A stretch of DNA of 58,353 nucleotides from Allomyces macrogynus ATCC 38327 (GCA_000151295.1 GG745329.1:834311-892663); one strand, 5' to 3'. Shown: positions 15,201 to 26,490, counted from the stretch's first letter. Notes: generated by a model from the sequence alone, not told the origin. Numbers and translations are program-made.

Positions 15201-18200
15201 GCAGGAACGACCGCAGCTGCCGCGAGCACCGGCGACTGAGCGGCCGACTGCACGAACTTGAGGTAGCGGCGCGTCGTGTACGCGAGCGCGGCCGGCTGCT
15301 GGAACTGCATGATGAGTTCGGGCTCCTTGGACAGCGCTGCGTGCACCTGCTGCAGCTGACGGAGGAGCTTGGCGGACAGGTACTTGGCAAACGCGAGCTT
15401 ACTGTACTTGGGCGCAGCATCGACATTCTTTTTGGTGGTGTCGAGCGCGACCGTGACCTTGACGGACCCGGCCGTCTTCTCGGGCACGGCCGGCGCGAGT
15501 TTGGTCATCGGGACGCCGTAGGTCGTCTCGAACCACGCCTGGTGCTGCAGCGGGCGGCCAGTCGAAATAACGCAGCCAATTCGGGACACCGGCGTGGCTG
15601 GCGTGATCGATGCGAGCTCCTGCATGCCATCGGCAAGCGTCACAACGACCGCCTTGTTGGCCCAGTTGTCGTGTTCGGCCTCGACTTGCGCAGCCGTGAC
15701 CTTCGTCGAGGCCAGGACCGTCTCGACAAACTGCGGAAGGACGAAGGCAAGCTCGACCGAAATGGGCGAGGTGCGCTTGTATGCCTGGCTGGCCATGAGC
15801 GCACGGTTGGCGTCGTTGGCCGTGAGAACAAACGGCTCGTGCGTGATCCGGCCCCACTTGGCCTGCATGTCGGCGCTCAACGGTTCCGCGGCCACCGACT
15901 TGAAGAACGGTGCCGTCATAGCCATAATGCGCCGGTACGCGATCTCATCACGTGCAAATGCGCGCATGTCACGCACAAATGCCGGCGCGAGCGCCATGTG
16001 CAGCTGCATCATGAGCGCGACATCAACAGGCGGAATGACGGCGGTGGCCTCGGGCATCGTGTTGAGCGCATTGAGGTACGCGACGTAACGACGCTCTGCG
16101 GCGGCCAGGTACGCCTTGTTGGCGAGATGAGCCTTGACATCGGCGCGCGAGAGGTACTTGGCACCAATCTGCACTTCACGAAGCGTGGCCTCGTTGATGA
16201 CCGCGTCCTCAGCACACTCAGCCACATCGACCGACGGAATCGCAAACAGGGTCCCGACGTGACCAAACTGCGTCTGGCACTCGGTTTCGTACCCGGCCGA
16301 AAGGACGTGGTCAATGTGCGCGAGCGCGTGCTCGGGCGAAAACATGAAACTGTAGAGCTGCTTGCCGTGCGCCTCGGTCATGGCGAGCGCGTTGGTGAAG
16401 GCGCGGCGGTACGAAACGGACGGCGTGGCGGCGTGGTCGTCGACGGCCTTGGTGATGATGGCGACGAGCGACGGCAGGTTCTTCTCGAGACGAGCAAGAC
16501 GAGCCGACGACGACGCAGTCACGGTGGAGTTGGACGAACCGACGTGATCGGCCGACAGCGCGGCACGAGCAGCATGGATCGTGGCCTCGACCTTGGAGGC
16601 CGGAACCAGCCGGCCAATGTCACGCTTGAATTCGACGGGCGAGAGCATGTGCGCGACCAGCACGAGCGCGACGGGCGCTGTGAGAGCGGAGGGCTTGCTG
16701 CTGGCCAGGGCCTGAATGTACCGCACGTACTGGGCAACGACTGCGTGCTCATGGCCAATGACCGACTCGGCCGAATTGGCAGCGGCGCGGATCACGTCGG
16801 CCGTTGGCAAATCAAGCACAACGTCGCGATCCTGCGCAACGTTCTTGTTGGCAAACACCGACATCGTGACCATGATGCGGGCCTTGGTCGCCTTCTTCGG
16901 GCGCTGCCCCGAGACGGCCGACACCTTGACGCCAAAGTGGTCCTTGAACCACCGATGGTACTCGCCCGCGTGCGTTGCGTGCATGAACGACCCGAGTTGG
17001 GCGTGCGCATCCTCGGGACGCAGCAAGTAGACTGACCGCACGTCCTCTTCATTCCGCTGCACGAGCATCGAGTCGACGTGGCGCTCGTAGGCCTTGCGCA
17101 CGGCCTCGATTTCAGCAACGGGTACTTGCACGGCGAGCGTGAGCGCGGCCATGAGCTTCGGGACCGCCGTCGCAAAGTCAAAGACCAAATCGGCGGCGTC
17201 GACGGGCACGTGGGCCGACGCGCTCGCGTCGTACTCGAGACCCGTGAGCGCCGTCCACGCGGCCTGGTCCTTGGTCGTCGCGACTTGGGTCATGGCACGG
17301 ACGAGCGGCTGCTTGACGGCCTGCAAGAACCGGGCGCGCTGAGCGGTCGCCGGGATGCGCGCCTCCATGTCCATTTCGAACGCAGCGGCATCGACCATGT
17401 GCGCCTGCATGACCACGGCGACATCAAACGGAAGCGTCATGTCGGGCACCGACGCAGCCGAACCAGCAGCCTGAACGAATGCCAGGTACCGCGTGGCCGC
17501 CTTGGCGACAAACGCCGGGTTGGCCAGTTGCGCCGCCACGTCGTCTGACTCGGTGAGCGCAGCGTACACTTGGTGCAGCTGCTTGAGCAGCTTGACCGAG
17601 AGGAACTTGGCAAACGCAATCTTGCTGTACTTGTCCTGCTTCTCGGCCGCCGGCTGGTCAAGCAGATCGAGCGTGAGCGTGATCTTGACCGGCTGGCCCT
17701 TGGCCGCGACGGGCGCCGGCGGCGCCAGGTCCGTCAAGGCCACGCCAAACGTCTCATGGAACCACATCTGGTAGTACGCGGGCCGGCCCGTGTGAATGAT
17801 CTGGCCGACCGTGGCGGCTGCCGTCTCGGTCGCAATCGAGTAGAGCTCCTGCATGCCGTCGGCCGACGTGACGATCATGGACTTGGCCATGACGTTCTTG
17901 TAGTCGTCACGGACCAGCCCCACCGACACGTGCGTCGACGCTGCAACTGCTTTGACAAACACTGGTACCGCCGCCGCGAGATCAAACGACGCCGGCGACG
18001 CGACTTTGCTGCGCACGAGCGCCTTGGCCGCATCCTTGAGCGAGAGCACGTAGGGCTCATGCATCATCTGGCCCCACTGTGCCTGCACCTCGGCGTTGAG
18101 CGGCTCACTGGCCGCAGCACGCGCGAGCGGCGCAAACTTGCCGAAAATCCGCTGCCGGGCAAACGCGTTCGACGCGAATGCAGCAATGTCGGCGGCAAAC

Positions 18201-21059
18201 GCCGCGGGCGAACTCATATGCACCTGCATCATGAGCGCCACGTCGACGGGCATGACGAGCGAGTCGACTTCAGGCGACGCCTTCAGGGCCTTGAGGTAGA
18301 GCGCGTACCGGCGCACGGCGGCGGCAAGGTAGACGGGGCTCGCGAGTTGCGGCTTGACGTCGGCGCGCGCCAGGTACTTGGCCATGGTCTGCACTTCCTT
18401 GACGGTTTCGGCCGTGATGAGGGCCTCGAGCGGGTGGTCCATGGCCTGCAAGTCGGCGTGGCTCACGCGGCGGCCGTCTTCCACGACCACGTCGTCGACG
18501 TTGGTCACGCGACTGACCTCGGCCATGGGCGCCGACTTGCGCAGACGCAGCGGGCGGCCGCGCGTCGTGTCCCAGTGGTGGTAGTTGAGCCCAGCGTCCT
18601 GCAGGACCAGGTGATACGCATGGTGGTCGGCGGCGACGCCGTACTGGCCGCGCGCCGCGGCAATGAAGTGGTTGGGCCACATGGTGTGCGTCAAGTAGGC
18701 GAGCAGCACGTCGGTCGTCCAGTCCTTGGACTCCAGGTGGAAGACCGACTCTTGGCCGTGCGGGTCGGTCACGACCACCGACCGCTTCCACGCCTGCGAT
18801 TGGTACTTTTCCACGGCCGCGTCAAAGTTGACGTTGTTGACGCGCAGGTCAATGAGCTGGCTCAGGACCTCGCGGCGCCATTCCTATTCGAGCACGAGAT
18901 CAAAAACGTGAGCGGGTTGCTCAAGCATGGGAAACAGTGAGAAGGAATGAGCGTACCTGGACGGTGCGAACCAGGTCAATCGAAAACACCGAAAACGCCG
19001 CGTGCACCTGCGGGTCGCGCATGAGCAGGAGCTGCTGCTTGGTGATGACGCGCCAGCAGACGGGGCACTCGACCGACTTTTCGCCCATGCGCAGCTTGGC
19101 GAAGTCGGCAACTTCAACCGAGCAGTAGGAGCAGCACGACGGGCACTGCAACACCCACGGGTGCTCGACGACGTCGGCATTGTGCAGGAGCACAAACGGC
19201 TGGCCCGTGTACGCCTCCCACGCATTCTGCGACTCGACGTCGACAGTGCGGTTGAGCGCCTGCGTCAGGAACTGCTGCAGCGGGAACGGCTCGGCGAGCA
19301 GCGCCGGCAGCGCCGCTTCGCCGAAGATGGTGCGCAGGTCGTGTTCGTAGGTTGGCACGTGCGTCATGTGCGAGTACCAGCACAGCAGGACATCGATCGG
19401 CGGCAAAATCGACGAGCCCTCGCTGAGCATGACGAGCCACAGGTAGTACCGCTGCTCGGCCTTGAGCAGGTACCGCGTGTCGACCATGCCTTCCACGCGC
19501 TTGTCCTGGTGGCGCGCGAGCGACAGGTGCATGGCAAACGACTCGAGCAGGTCGAGGTGGCCGCTGAGCGACTCTTGCGTCAAAAGCACGTTCCACGGCG
19601 TCGACGGATCGACCTTGCCGGCGACATGGACCTGGATCTTGCGCTTGGTCTTCTTGTTGCTTTCAAACATGGCGCGCAGCGCATTCACCGACGGGCCCTT
19701 GATCTTGCTCGACGCGGCAGCGGCGCCAGTCCCGGGCGCCAGCGACTGCACCTCTTTTTCCATCTTGTCGAGGTGGCGCTTCATGTCCGTGAGCGACCGC
19801 TTCGGGGCGAGCGCGGGCTTGGCCGGGGTCTTGGCCGCAATCACGGCCGATTCGGCCTTGGTCAACGTGGCCGCGAGCGGCGACCGGATCACGGCTTCCT
19901 GGTTGAGAACGACGATCTTGCCGAACCGCTCGAGCGAAAAGTCGAGGTAGTCTTGCGGCGTCAAGAGCCGGTTCCAGTAGACGAGCAGCACGTCCGGCTC
20001 GATCTGGAGCGGCGGATCCGTGGACCCCGGGCCGCGCGCCGCGGCCGTGGCCAACAGGCTGCGCAGAACCACCGACATTTCCGCGGCCTCGCGCACGCCA
20101 AACTCCTCGGACGGCAAGTTGTCCATGACCGACGTGATCTGCGACGCGACAAACTGAACCGACTCGGCGAGGTTAAGCGTGAACCGAAACAGCGGCGTGT
20201 GGTGGCGGTCGCCCGGGAAGACCGACAGGTGCTGGACCATGGTCTCAACCGAGATGGCGGCGTGGCACGCCGCGCACGACACGGCGCCGTGGCCGTTCTG
20301 GTACACGTCGACGTAGGTCTCGACGGGCACCGACGTTTGCGTGCCGCACGCGCGGCAGGACACGACGACGTTCGACCGCGGGCGAGCGGCCAGGTCATCG
20401 TGAAGCGTCCACGCGTGACCCGTGGTGGCAAGCCACAGTTCCTGGTGGTCGGTCGACCCGTACTCGCTCCAGGCTACGTCGAGCGGGAAGGGCGTGGCAA
20501 GGACTGCGTCGCGCGCGTCTTGCCCAAAAAGAGCACCAAGATCGTCTGCGTAGCTGGTCAAGTCGCAGACAATGTGTGTGTACCACGCGTAGAGCACGTC
20601 GAGCGGCGGGAGCATCTTGGAGATGCCGGCCGTCGGCGGGCGCGTCGCGAGCCACGCGAGAAAGCGCAGGTACCGCTCCTCGAGAGCAATAACTGTGGCC
20701 GCTGGCAAGGGCGCCGCGAATTCGGGCGCGAGACGCATCAGCTGGTGCAACAGCGCCACGTGCTGGTGCAGCGAGTCCTTGGTCGCCTGCAGCCGAGCCG
20801 ATGTGGAGCTCACGTCGGAGATGGTCGACGCGGCATCGTCGCTGGCCGTGGTCGGCGTTGTCGAGCGGGGCGGCGTCGGAGGCATCGGCGGCTGCAGGGT
20901 CGGCGGCTGCGGCACATTAATCGCGGCCGCGCCGGCTGCGTACTTTTCGAAGATGCGGCCAAGCGACTGGAACTCGCGCGAGTTCGGGTCGACTGCGTCA
21001 TTGTCCTGGGGTGTGCGAAGCAATGAAGCGTGAGGGGCAAGAAATTTCATCAGTTGCAT
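206..21059 (-). CDS. Giant GRDP-like (DUF1399-type) multi-module protein, about 6,926 aa
   Basis: Two exons join in phase 0: 21059-18957 and 18883-206, around a 73-base intron (18956-18884, GTACGC...TAG). The first in-frame ATG is at 21059; an upstream exon is possible. The protein is a chain of about 26 modules, each with a core like RRYLKFV...PVDVALLMQ.HM..P..F..D, the GRDP-like pattern in which a canonical module reads PPLDV...WH.H. Terminal modules are closest to canonical (LPPLDVLYAWYTH near the N-terminus, IPPVDVALMFHIH near the C-terminus). Five of them carry zinc-ribbon CxxC pairs: near 20265-20360, 19050-19150, 3178-3250, 2085-2180 and 1010-1115. Central modules lack cysteine pairs and have MMQLHM instead of WHxH. 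The C-terminus is Lys-rich. No signal peptide or membrane segment is seen. GRDP-like proteins are known in plants and fungi but are normally several hundred residues to about 1,000; the cellular role here is unknown. Reading frame and splice are secure; the function is not. Confidence 0.9.
10009..16153 (-). repeat. In-gene tandem repeat, exact 1,536-base (512-codon) period
   Basis: Inside the giant gene the same landmark (ggtayttggc, encoding the AKYL motif of the REVQxxAKYL stretch) occurs at 10009, 11545, 13081, 14617 and 16153, always 1,536 bases apart. A second landmark (gaacttgagg, encoding part of RRYLKF) occurs at 10646, 12182, 13718 and 15254 with the same spacing. Each unit holds two different GRDP-like modules, one with RRYVAYLNALNT and one with RRYLKFVQSAAQ. 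Identity is uneven: 12160-12480 and 13696-14016 differ at only a handful of positions, while other parts are clearly diverged. Older units continue on both sides with slightly different lengths (the previous landmark is at 8440, 1,569 bases away). Confidence 0.93.
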
Positions 21060-21200
21060 TGGCCAACGATGTGCCACTTCAGTCTGCAGTCTGACGGCAT
21101 CTGCTCATGCACGCCGCCGCTCGATAGCTGCAAAAGAAACCACGATCAACACCATGACCAACGCCCCAAAAAACGCACCTCGTCGGGACGGGCCTTATCC

Positions 21201-21789
21201 TTATTGTTGGTAGTCGCAGCAGGAGCAGCGCGCGACGACGACGCGGTCGCGGTCGTCTTGGCAGGCGCCGCCGCGGGGGCGGCTGGTGGTCGTCTTGACC
21301 GAGTGTGCCGACGCGGTCGAGAGGCGCTTGGTCGTCGAGGCCGCGGGCTTGACAGTTGCCGCGGGCTTCGCGGGCGTGGCCTTGGTCGTGGTCGTCGTGG
21401 TCGTCTTGGCGGGCGCCTTGCGCGTGGTGATGCGTTTGGTCGTGACGATGCGCTTGCGCACGACCGACCCGTCGGGCTGCTTTTCCTCGACGATCTTGAC
21501 CTCCTGAACAATCTTGGGCGCGCCGGGCGCCGTCGACGAGGCCGCCGAGGTCGAGGGTTTGCGCGTCGTGGTGGCGGTCGCGGTGGCAGTGTGGCGGGCC
21601 CCCTACGGATCGCTTCCGTCAGATTTCTATGCCCAATCCATGAGTGGGACACCGACGGCCGCTCGTCGGCGAGCGAGCGAGTGTCGTCAGCACGGCGTCG
21701 ACAGCACATACGTTGCCAGCGGCGGCAGCAGCGCCGGGGCGGCCACTCGCCGAGCCCGCGTGCGCCTGGGTGCGGGGCGCGGTGGTCAT
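21201..21789 (-). CDS. Small basic Thr/Lys/Ala-rich protein, about 159 aa, unknown
   Basis: Two exons are proposed: 21789-21712 (26 codons, starting MTTAPRTQAH) and 21602-21201, with an intron GTATGT...TAG of 109 bases, phase 0. The product is low-complexity and strongly basic: an Ala/Thr-rich start, then KIVQEVKIVEEKQPDGSVVR followed by KRIVTTKR and a run of Lys/Thr/Ala/Pro. It resembles no family that I recognise; a chromatin or nucleic-acid-binding tail is only a guess from composition. The last 25 or so residues become Cys/Arg/Asp-rich and look out of frame. The neighbouring frame continues the Ala/Pro/Thr/Lys composition to a stop at 21146, so a one-base error or real frameshift near a CCCCC run (about 21265-21275) is possible. 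Confidence 0.5.
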
Positions 21790-22211
21790 GCTTGCGCGCG
21801 AGCGGTGGGTCTATGGGCGCTGTCGACCAAGTGGACCGGCCGTCTTGTCTTGTCTACGAAGTGTCGCGAAGGTGGGGGAGGTCCGGAGCGGCTCCTGGAC
21901 GAGGTGGAGGAGGAGCACTGCCGCGTCGTGTTCATGGTGTGGCGCGCAAGGGCACTTTGCATGGTGGACCCGTCCTGCAGCAACCCGTCACAAGACCACG
22001 ACGCACCGAGGTTGCACAACGTTCCAACGTTTCGTCTCCAGGCGCTCGAGGTTGCTGGATCAAACCTCGATACCAGCGCGCAAATTGGCAAGAGACGGAT
22101 TAGGAAGCTGACCAACCAGCATCGCCGAGACAAACACTCCTTCGCGATGCAAGGTATCCTCCTGATTAACACCCTCCTACACCTTTCCGCCATGCCAAAA
22201 TCGCCGCGCTT
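21790..22211. other. Intergenic, promoter side of the basic protein gene
   Basis: This 422-base stretch lies between two genes on the minus strand, so it should hold the 3' flank of the SH3 membrane protein gene and the promoter of the basic protein gene. I see no RNA gene, repeat or convincing coding stretch. Confidence 0.5.
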
Positions 22212-24626
22212 CTACGTCTTGCTGATAACCTTGGCCGACCGCGGCGTCGCCGACGCACTCATCAGCGACAACCGCCTGACGTCGGCCATGGCCACGGGCA
22301 CCGTACACACGAGCGGGAACGCAGCCGCATCCTCGCCGTCCGTCGACCCGCGCGTCAAGTTGACCCCGAGCGCCCACCCGTCCTCAAACGCCTCCAGCAC
22401 CTCGATCATGTCGCCGGGCACCAGCGTCATCTCGTCCTCGAGCTGCCGGTCGTACTTGCGAATCACGACGCGGAACTTGGCCGTGGCCGTGAGCGTTCCG
22501 GCCATCAACGCGCCGCCGCCGCCAGCAATCGGCGTCGAGGGCGCGGGACTCGACACGGACGAGCGCACGCGGCTGTGCGTTGGACTCGGCGCAGCGATCA
22601 GACTTGATTCGCGCAGCGAGACGGGCGCCATTGGTGCCGGTAGCGGCATTTGCGACAGAGACGGGAGTGGCGACACCGTGCTGGCGCCGTCAACATGATT
22701 CGGCTCTCCTGCACGGGGCTCGGCCAGGTCGGGCGCCGGACTCGTCGTTTCCTGCGTGCGCCGCCGGGAGGTCAAAGTCGACGGGAGCACGTACTCGGTC
22801 GGCGACATGGTCGACCGGTTCTGGCCACTGTTGCCGCCGCGCCCGCGAGACGACAGAGTGGAAGGGAGCTGGTAAATGGGCGATGTGACGGTCTGGTCCG
22901 ACACGCGCCGATTGAGAGTCGAAGTCGGTGGGAGCAAGAGCATGATTGGTGCCTCGCCTGACGGTAACGGCGGAAGCCGGGAAATGGTCGAGTTGGGCGG
23001 CAGGACGAGCGTGACTGGGCGCGCGTCGACCGGTGCGCTTGTCGGTTCCTGCGGCACCCCGCGCAAGATCGTGGACGTGGGTGGAAGTGCGAGCGTAATG
23101 GGCCGATTCGCGACCGGGACTGGTGACAGGAACGCCGTCACCCCCAAGTGCGGCGGCGGCATTTCGAGCGGCGCCAGTCGGTCCGGCAGCGGAATCGTCC
23201 AGCTGGACGGACTGTTCAAGGAATGGCCCGCGAGAACGCTCGCGTGATGCTGTGCAGGTGAGCTGGTGCCAATCGTCGGCGCGAGGACGGGCGTGCCTGT
23301 GAGCGACGAGTGGTGCAGCGCGGGACTGTGCTGGATCGTCGCATGCTGTAAAACAGGACTGCTCGTTTGCAGTGACGGCCGCTTGAACGGCGACATGGCA
23401 AATTCAGAACCCCGCCGTGGCGAATCGACGGCGACTCCACGGCTCCCCGTACGCGCGGCGCTGTCCCGTCGGGCAGAGGCAGGAGTGTCGCGATTCGACG
23501 AGCCGGTTGGCGCAGGAGCCGTCTGGTTCGACCGAGCGAGCTGCTGCTTCCTGCGCATCACGACCATGAGTGCGATCACGACGGCAGCGACCACGGCACT
23601 CGTCGTTGATGCAGCAATGATGGTAATTTTTTCCGAGGCCCGGGCAGCGTCGGAATCCGTCATCGGGTCGGCGGTCGGTGCGGTCGTCGGTATCGGAGTA
23701 GCGATACTGGCAGCAGCAGCTAGGGCGTTGCAGCCGCTCGACCCAGCAAAGGGTTCGCAACCGCTGCACATGTCCGACAGCGGAGCGAAACCTTTCAATT
23801 CGTGGGCCGAAACAAGTCAGCCTTTTCTCTGTCAGGAAATACTGGCGAAAGCAGCGCAAACCATACCGCACCACGGCTCCTCGGCCTTGGCCGCATCGAC
23901 GCAGTTGCTCGTCGCGTTAAACCACATCGAACTGGCGCACAAGGTCCGCATCTCCTGGATTTTGCTGGCCTTGACCGCGGGTGACGGTCCACGGCACACA
24001 TCGCCGCTCTTGACCATGAGGTTTTCGAGCGAATCGACAAACGCGGTGCAGCTTGACCGGCAAAGCGCAAACGGCTTGGTCCCGGACGGCGGCGCACGAC
24101 CCTGCTGAACGGCCTGGACAATGGCGCGGGTCCAGCATTCTTGGCTCTGCGCGATCGACGATGCGCACAGGAACGAGACAAAGTGTCGGAGACCCGTCTT
24201 CCCGAGCGGGAACGTGGGCGCCGAGTCGCTTGAGCATCCGAAATTGTCGAGCATGCGCTTGACAAATGGCTGCGGCAGAAGCGACTGCTGGAGCCACGCC
24301 GTGTACGAATCGCTCGTGTTGTAGAGCACCGTGCCATTGGCCGTCGTGATTGGGTGCAGTGCCGCACCCTGGAAGGCGCCGCAGTATGTGGTCGTCGCGA
24401 GAGGGAAACAGGAGGACGGGATAGACGCGTTCGCGGGCGGGGCCGTCCCATTGGTTTTTGGCGGGTTACCCGTCGTCGGTGCGGGCGAGGCGCTGGGTGC
24501 AGCCGAGGCTGGCGGTGGCGACGCTGTTGACGATGCGGCACCAACCGGGTGGACAACTCCTCCGAGAACGGCGAGGACTGAGAGCCCTGCCGGCAAGGCC
24601 ACGAGAGCAGCTGTTGGTAAGCGCAT
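22212..24626 (-). CDS. Single-pass membrane protein: Frizzled-like Cys-rich ectodomain, SH3 tail, 787 aa
   Basis: Exons 24626-23843 and 23791-22212 join in phase 1 over a 51-base intron (GTATTT...AAG). Residues 1-30 form a signal peptide (MRLPTAALVALPAGL...). A Ser/Pro/Ala linker is followed by a region with about a dozen cysteines, including FLCASSIAQSQECW and FALCRSSCTAFVDSL; this spacing resembles a Frizzled-type Cys-rich domain, as found in some fungal surface proteins. One membrane segment lies near residues 317-340, ending in VVMRRKQQ. The cytoplasmic tail (about 360 residues) is Ser/Pro-rich and has five short LPPxSTI or LPSTLxSR motifs. Residues 701-760 are an SH3 domain (DEMTLVPGD, EDGWALG, FPLV). 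The architecture suggests a surface sensor coupled to cortical or MAP-kinase signalling, as for Sho1-like proteins; that role is inference. Its SH3 matches the decayed SH3 modules at 47.7-52.2 kb in style. Confidence 0.85.
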
Positions 24627-24868
24627 CCGGAGAGCGGAGGACGAGGTTGGTCGTGGACGCCGTCGCTCAGTTGGTCAATCGTGATTGTGCTCGGAGATGA
24701 TCCATTTGCGCTGGCAATACTGCAGCTTGGCGGAACGAGAGGGAGGCAAAGCAAAGGCGCCCGGCCGCCAGTTGGTGGAGACAAGCTGGTTGACACCAAG
24801 TCACGGCGATGATGGAGAAGGATGGGAGAAAGGAGCCTAACTTGGACTCTTCAGCCGGTGCATCGCGT

Positions 24869-25089
24869 CTACAGCCAGTTGCCCCGTAAATCGGCATTCT
24901 CTTCAGCAACATCGCGCGCGTCGACTTGGGCGAAGAAACGGCCGGCCGGCAGCGTGAGCGAGGCGGTGGCCGGAGTGGCCGGCGGCTTGATCGCTTCATG
25001 GATCACACGACGCGTGCGCGTCCGACTGCCTCGCATCCGTCTCTCACCTTTAAGGTCCAAAGCAGCTCGCGTTGATTCTCAGTTTGCAT
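24869..25089 (-). CDS. Possible two-exon micro-ORF, 52 aa
   Basis: ATG at 25089, exon 25089-25048, a 62-base intron with a good donor (AAG|GTGAGA) and acceptor ...TCAAG, then exon 24985-24869. The product would start MQTENQRELLWTLK and end DVAEENADLRGNWL. The C-terminal half looks protein-like and the intron length fits the neighbourhood. However, no family is recognised and the gene would begin only 55 bases beyond the stop of the upstream coiled-coil gene. It may instead be 3' UTR or promoter sequence of the membrane protein gene at 24626. Confidence 0.25.
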
Positions 25090-25144
25090 TTCAAGCGCGA
25101 AATAGGCAGAGCACCAAGCCAAAAGATGATAAAAAAACGCGTCG

Positions 25145-26490
25145 CTAGAACAAGAGTGATGACGGTAACGCTGCTGGCGGCGTGAACGGTCGGCTCGGCG
25201 GCGTTCCCGGGGGCGCGCCACGCGTGCGCGTCGCCATCGCAGGCGACGCGCCTGGACTCGCGGTGGTCGGTGTGTGCGAGCGCGATTCGGGCAGAAGGAA
25301 ACGAAGCAGGTCGTTTTCAGAGAGGGATGGTGGAGTCGCCGAGCGCGTGGGCGCAATGGTATACGACGGTGGCGTCTTCGCACCAGCAGCAGCGGAACCA
25401 TGACGACGCGGAGACCTCGGCGTGCTGGCGCCGGTGAACGCGTCCGTCGATGCGGTGCCCTGCGGGAGCTCCACGTGGAACCGGTTCAAGAGCGACCTCC
25501 TCGGCGAGAGCGGCGTCGTCGTGGTCGTTTCCGAGGCGCTGTGCACGTTGTCTTGAGAACCGCTGCGTGACGCCACCGCTGCGACTGGCGGGGCCAGTTG
25601 CTGCTGCTCCAAGACCCTGATCTGGTCGTGCAATGCTTGAATCGTATCTATTTCGTCGATCACGGAGCAAATGGATGAGATCGTAATAATTCGGTCCAAC
25701 AATGCCATAGCATTTCCGCAGCGGCCGTACCTTGACCGTGCGCACATTCCCATTTCAGTTGGTCTCGCTCGCCCACCAGCGTCACGAGCGCCGACTCGGT
25801 CGCGTCGATGTCGGAGGACGCCTTGCTGGCCGCATCTCGGGGTGATGGCGCCTCCATGTCAAGCGCACCACCCCCACCCACGGCTTGTGCAACGGCTTCA
25901 CGAAGACGACGCGACGCGGTCGCCAGCGCCGCGAGCTGGTTCTGGGCCGCACGCAACTGCGCCTTCAGCAGCTGATTCTCCTCGCGCAGCGCGTCGACCT
26001 CGGGCGCAACGTCGCCATCGTCATCGCGATTCCTCGCGGCCGCGCCCGCGTCAGCTACAGCGGCGTCGCGTTCCGTGTCGGTCGCGAGCAATGGACTCCC
26101 ACGGCCCTCGTGCTCAGTCAGGAACACAAACGACGCGTTCGACTCGAGATCGTCGTGGTCGGCACCCGGCGCGTCTTGCGATGGCGTGCGCGTGGATGTC
26201 CTGGTCGCGTTCACAGCGCTAGCTGAGAGCGGCGGGGTCGCGACGCGCTCGTCGTGGGCGGGGACCAAGTCCGAGCTCGAACGCGAGAGAACCGACCGGC
26301 GTAATCGTGCATTCTCGTGGAATAGCGCCACGACCATGCGCTCGAGGTCCTTGAGGCATCCATCCCACGCCGCGTCGGCGGCAGACGGCGCGGATCCTAG
26401 CGGCGTTGATGCGCCCGCGCCAACAGGCGTGAGGTTGGCCGACGTTGAATCGCCAATGAGTGCTGGCGCGATGTGAACGGTGGCAGCCAT
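25145..26490 (-). CDS. Coiled-coil protein, 420 aa, unknown function
   Basis: Exons 26490-25731 and 25647-25145 join in phase 1 over an 83-base intron (GTACGG...TAG); a second acceptor 12 bases later is also in frame. The start ATG has a good context (AAGATGGC). Heptad-like segments lie near residues 44-70 (LKDLERMVVALFHENARLRR) and 172-208 (VDALREENQLLKAQLRAAQ), and a further short helix follows the splice (ALHDQIRVLEQQQ). Between and after them the chain is acidic or Ser/Thr/Pro-rich, with several SP/TP sites such as PLSPRRS and TPRSPRR that could be kinase targets. No catalytic domain, signal peptide or membrane segment is seen. It could be a scaffold or cytoskeletal adaptor, but nothing in the sequence decides this. 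Confidence 0.72.
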
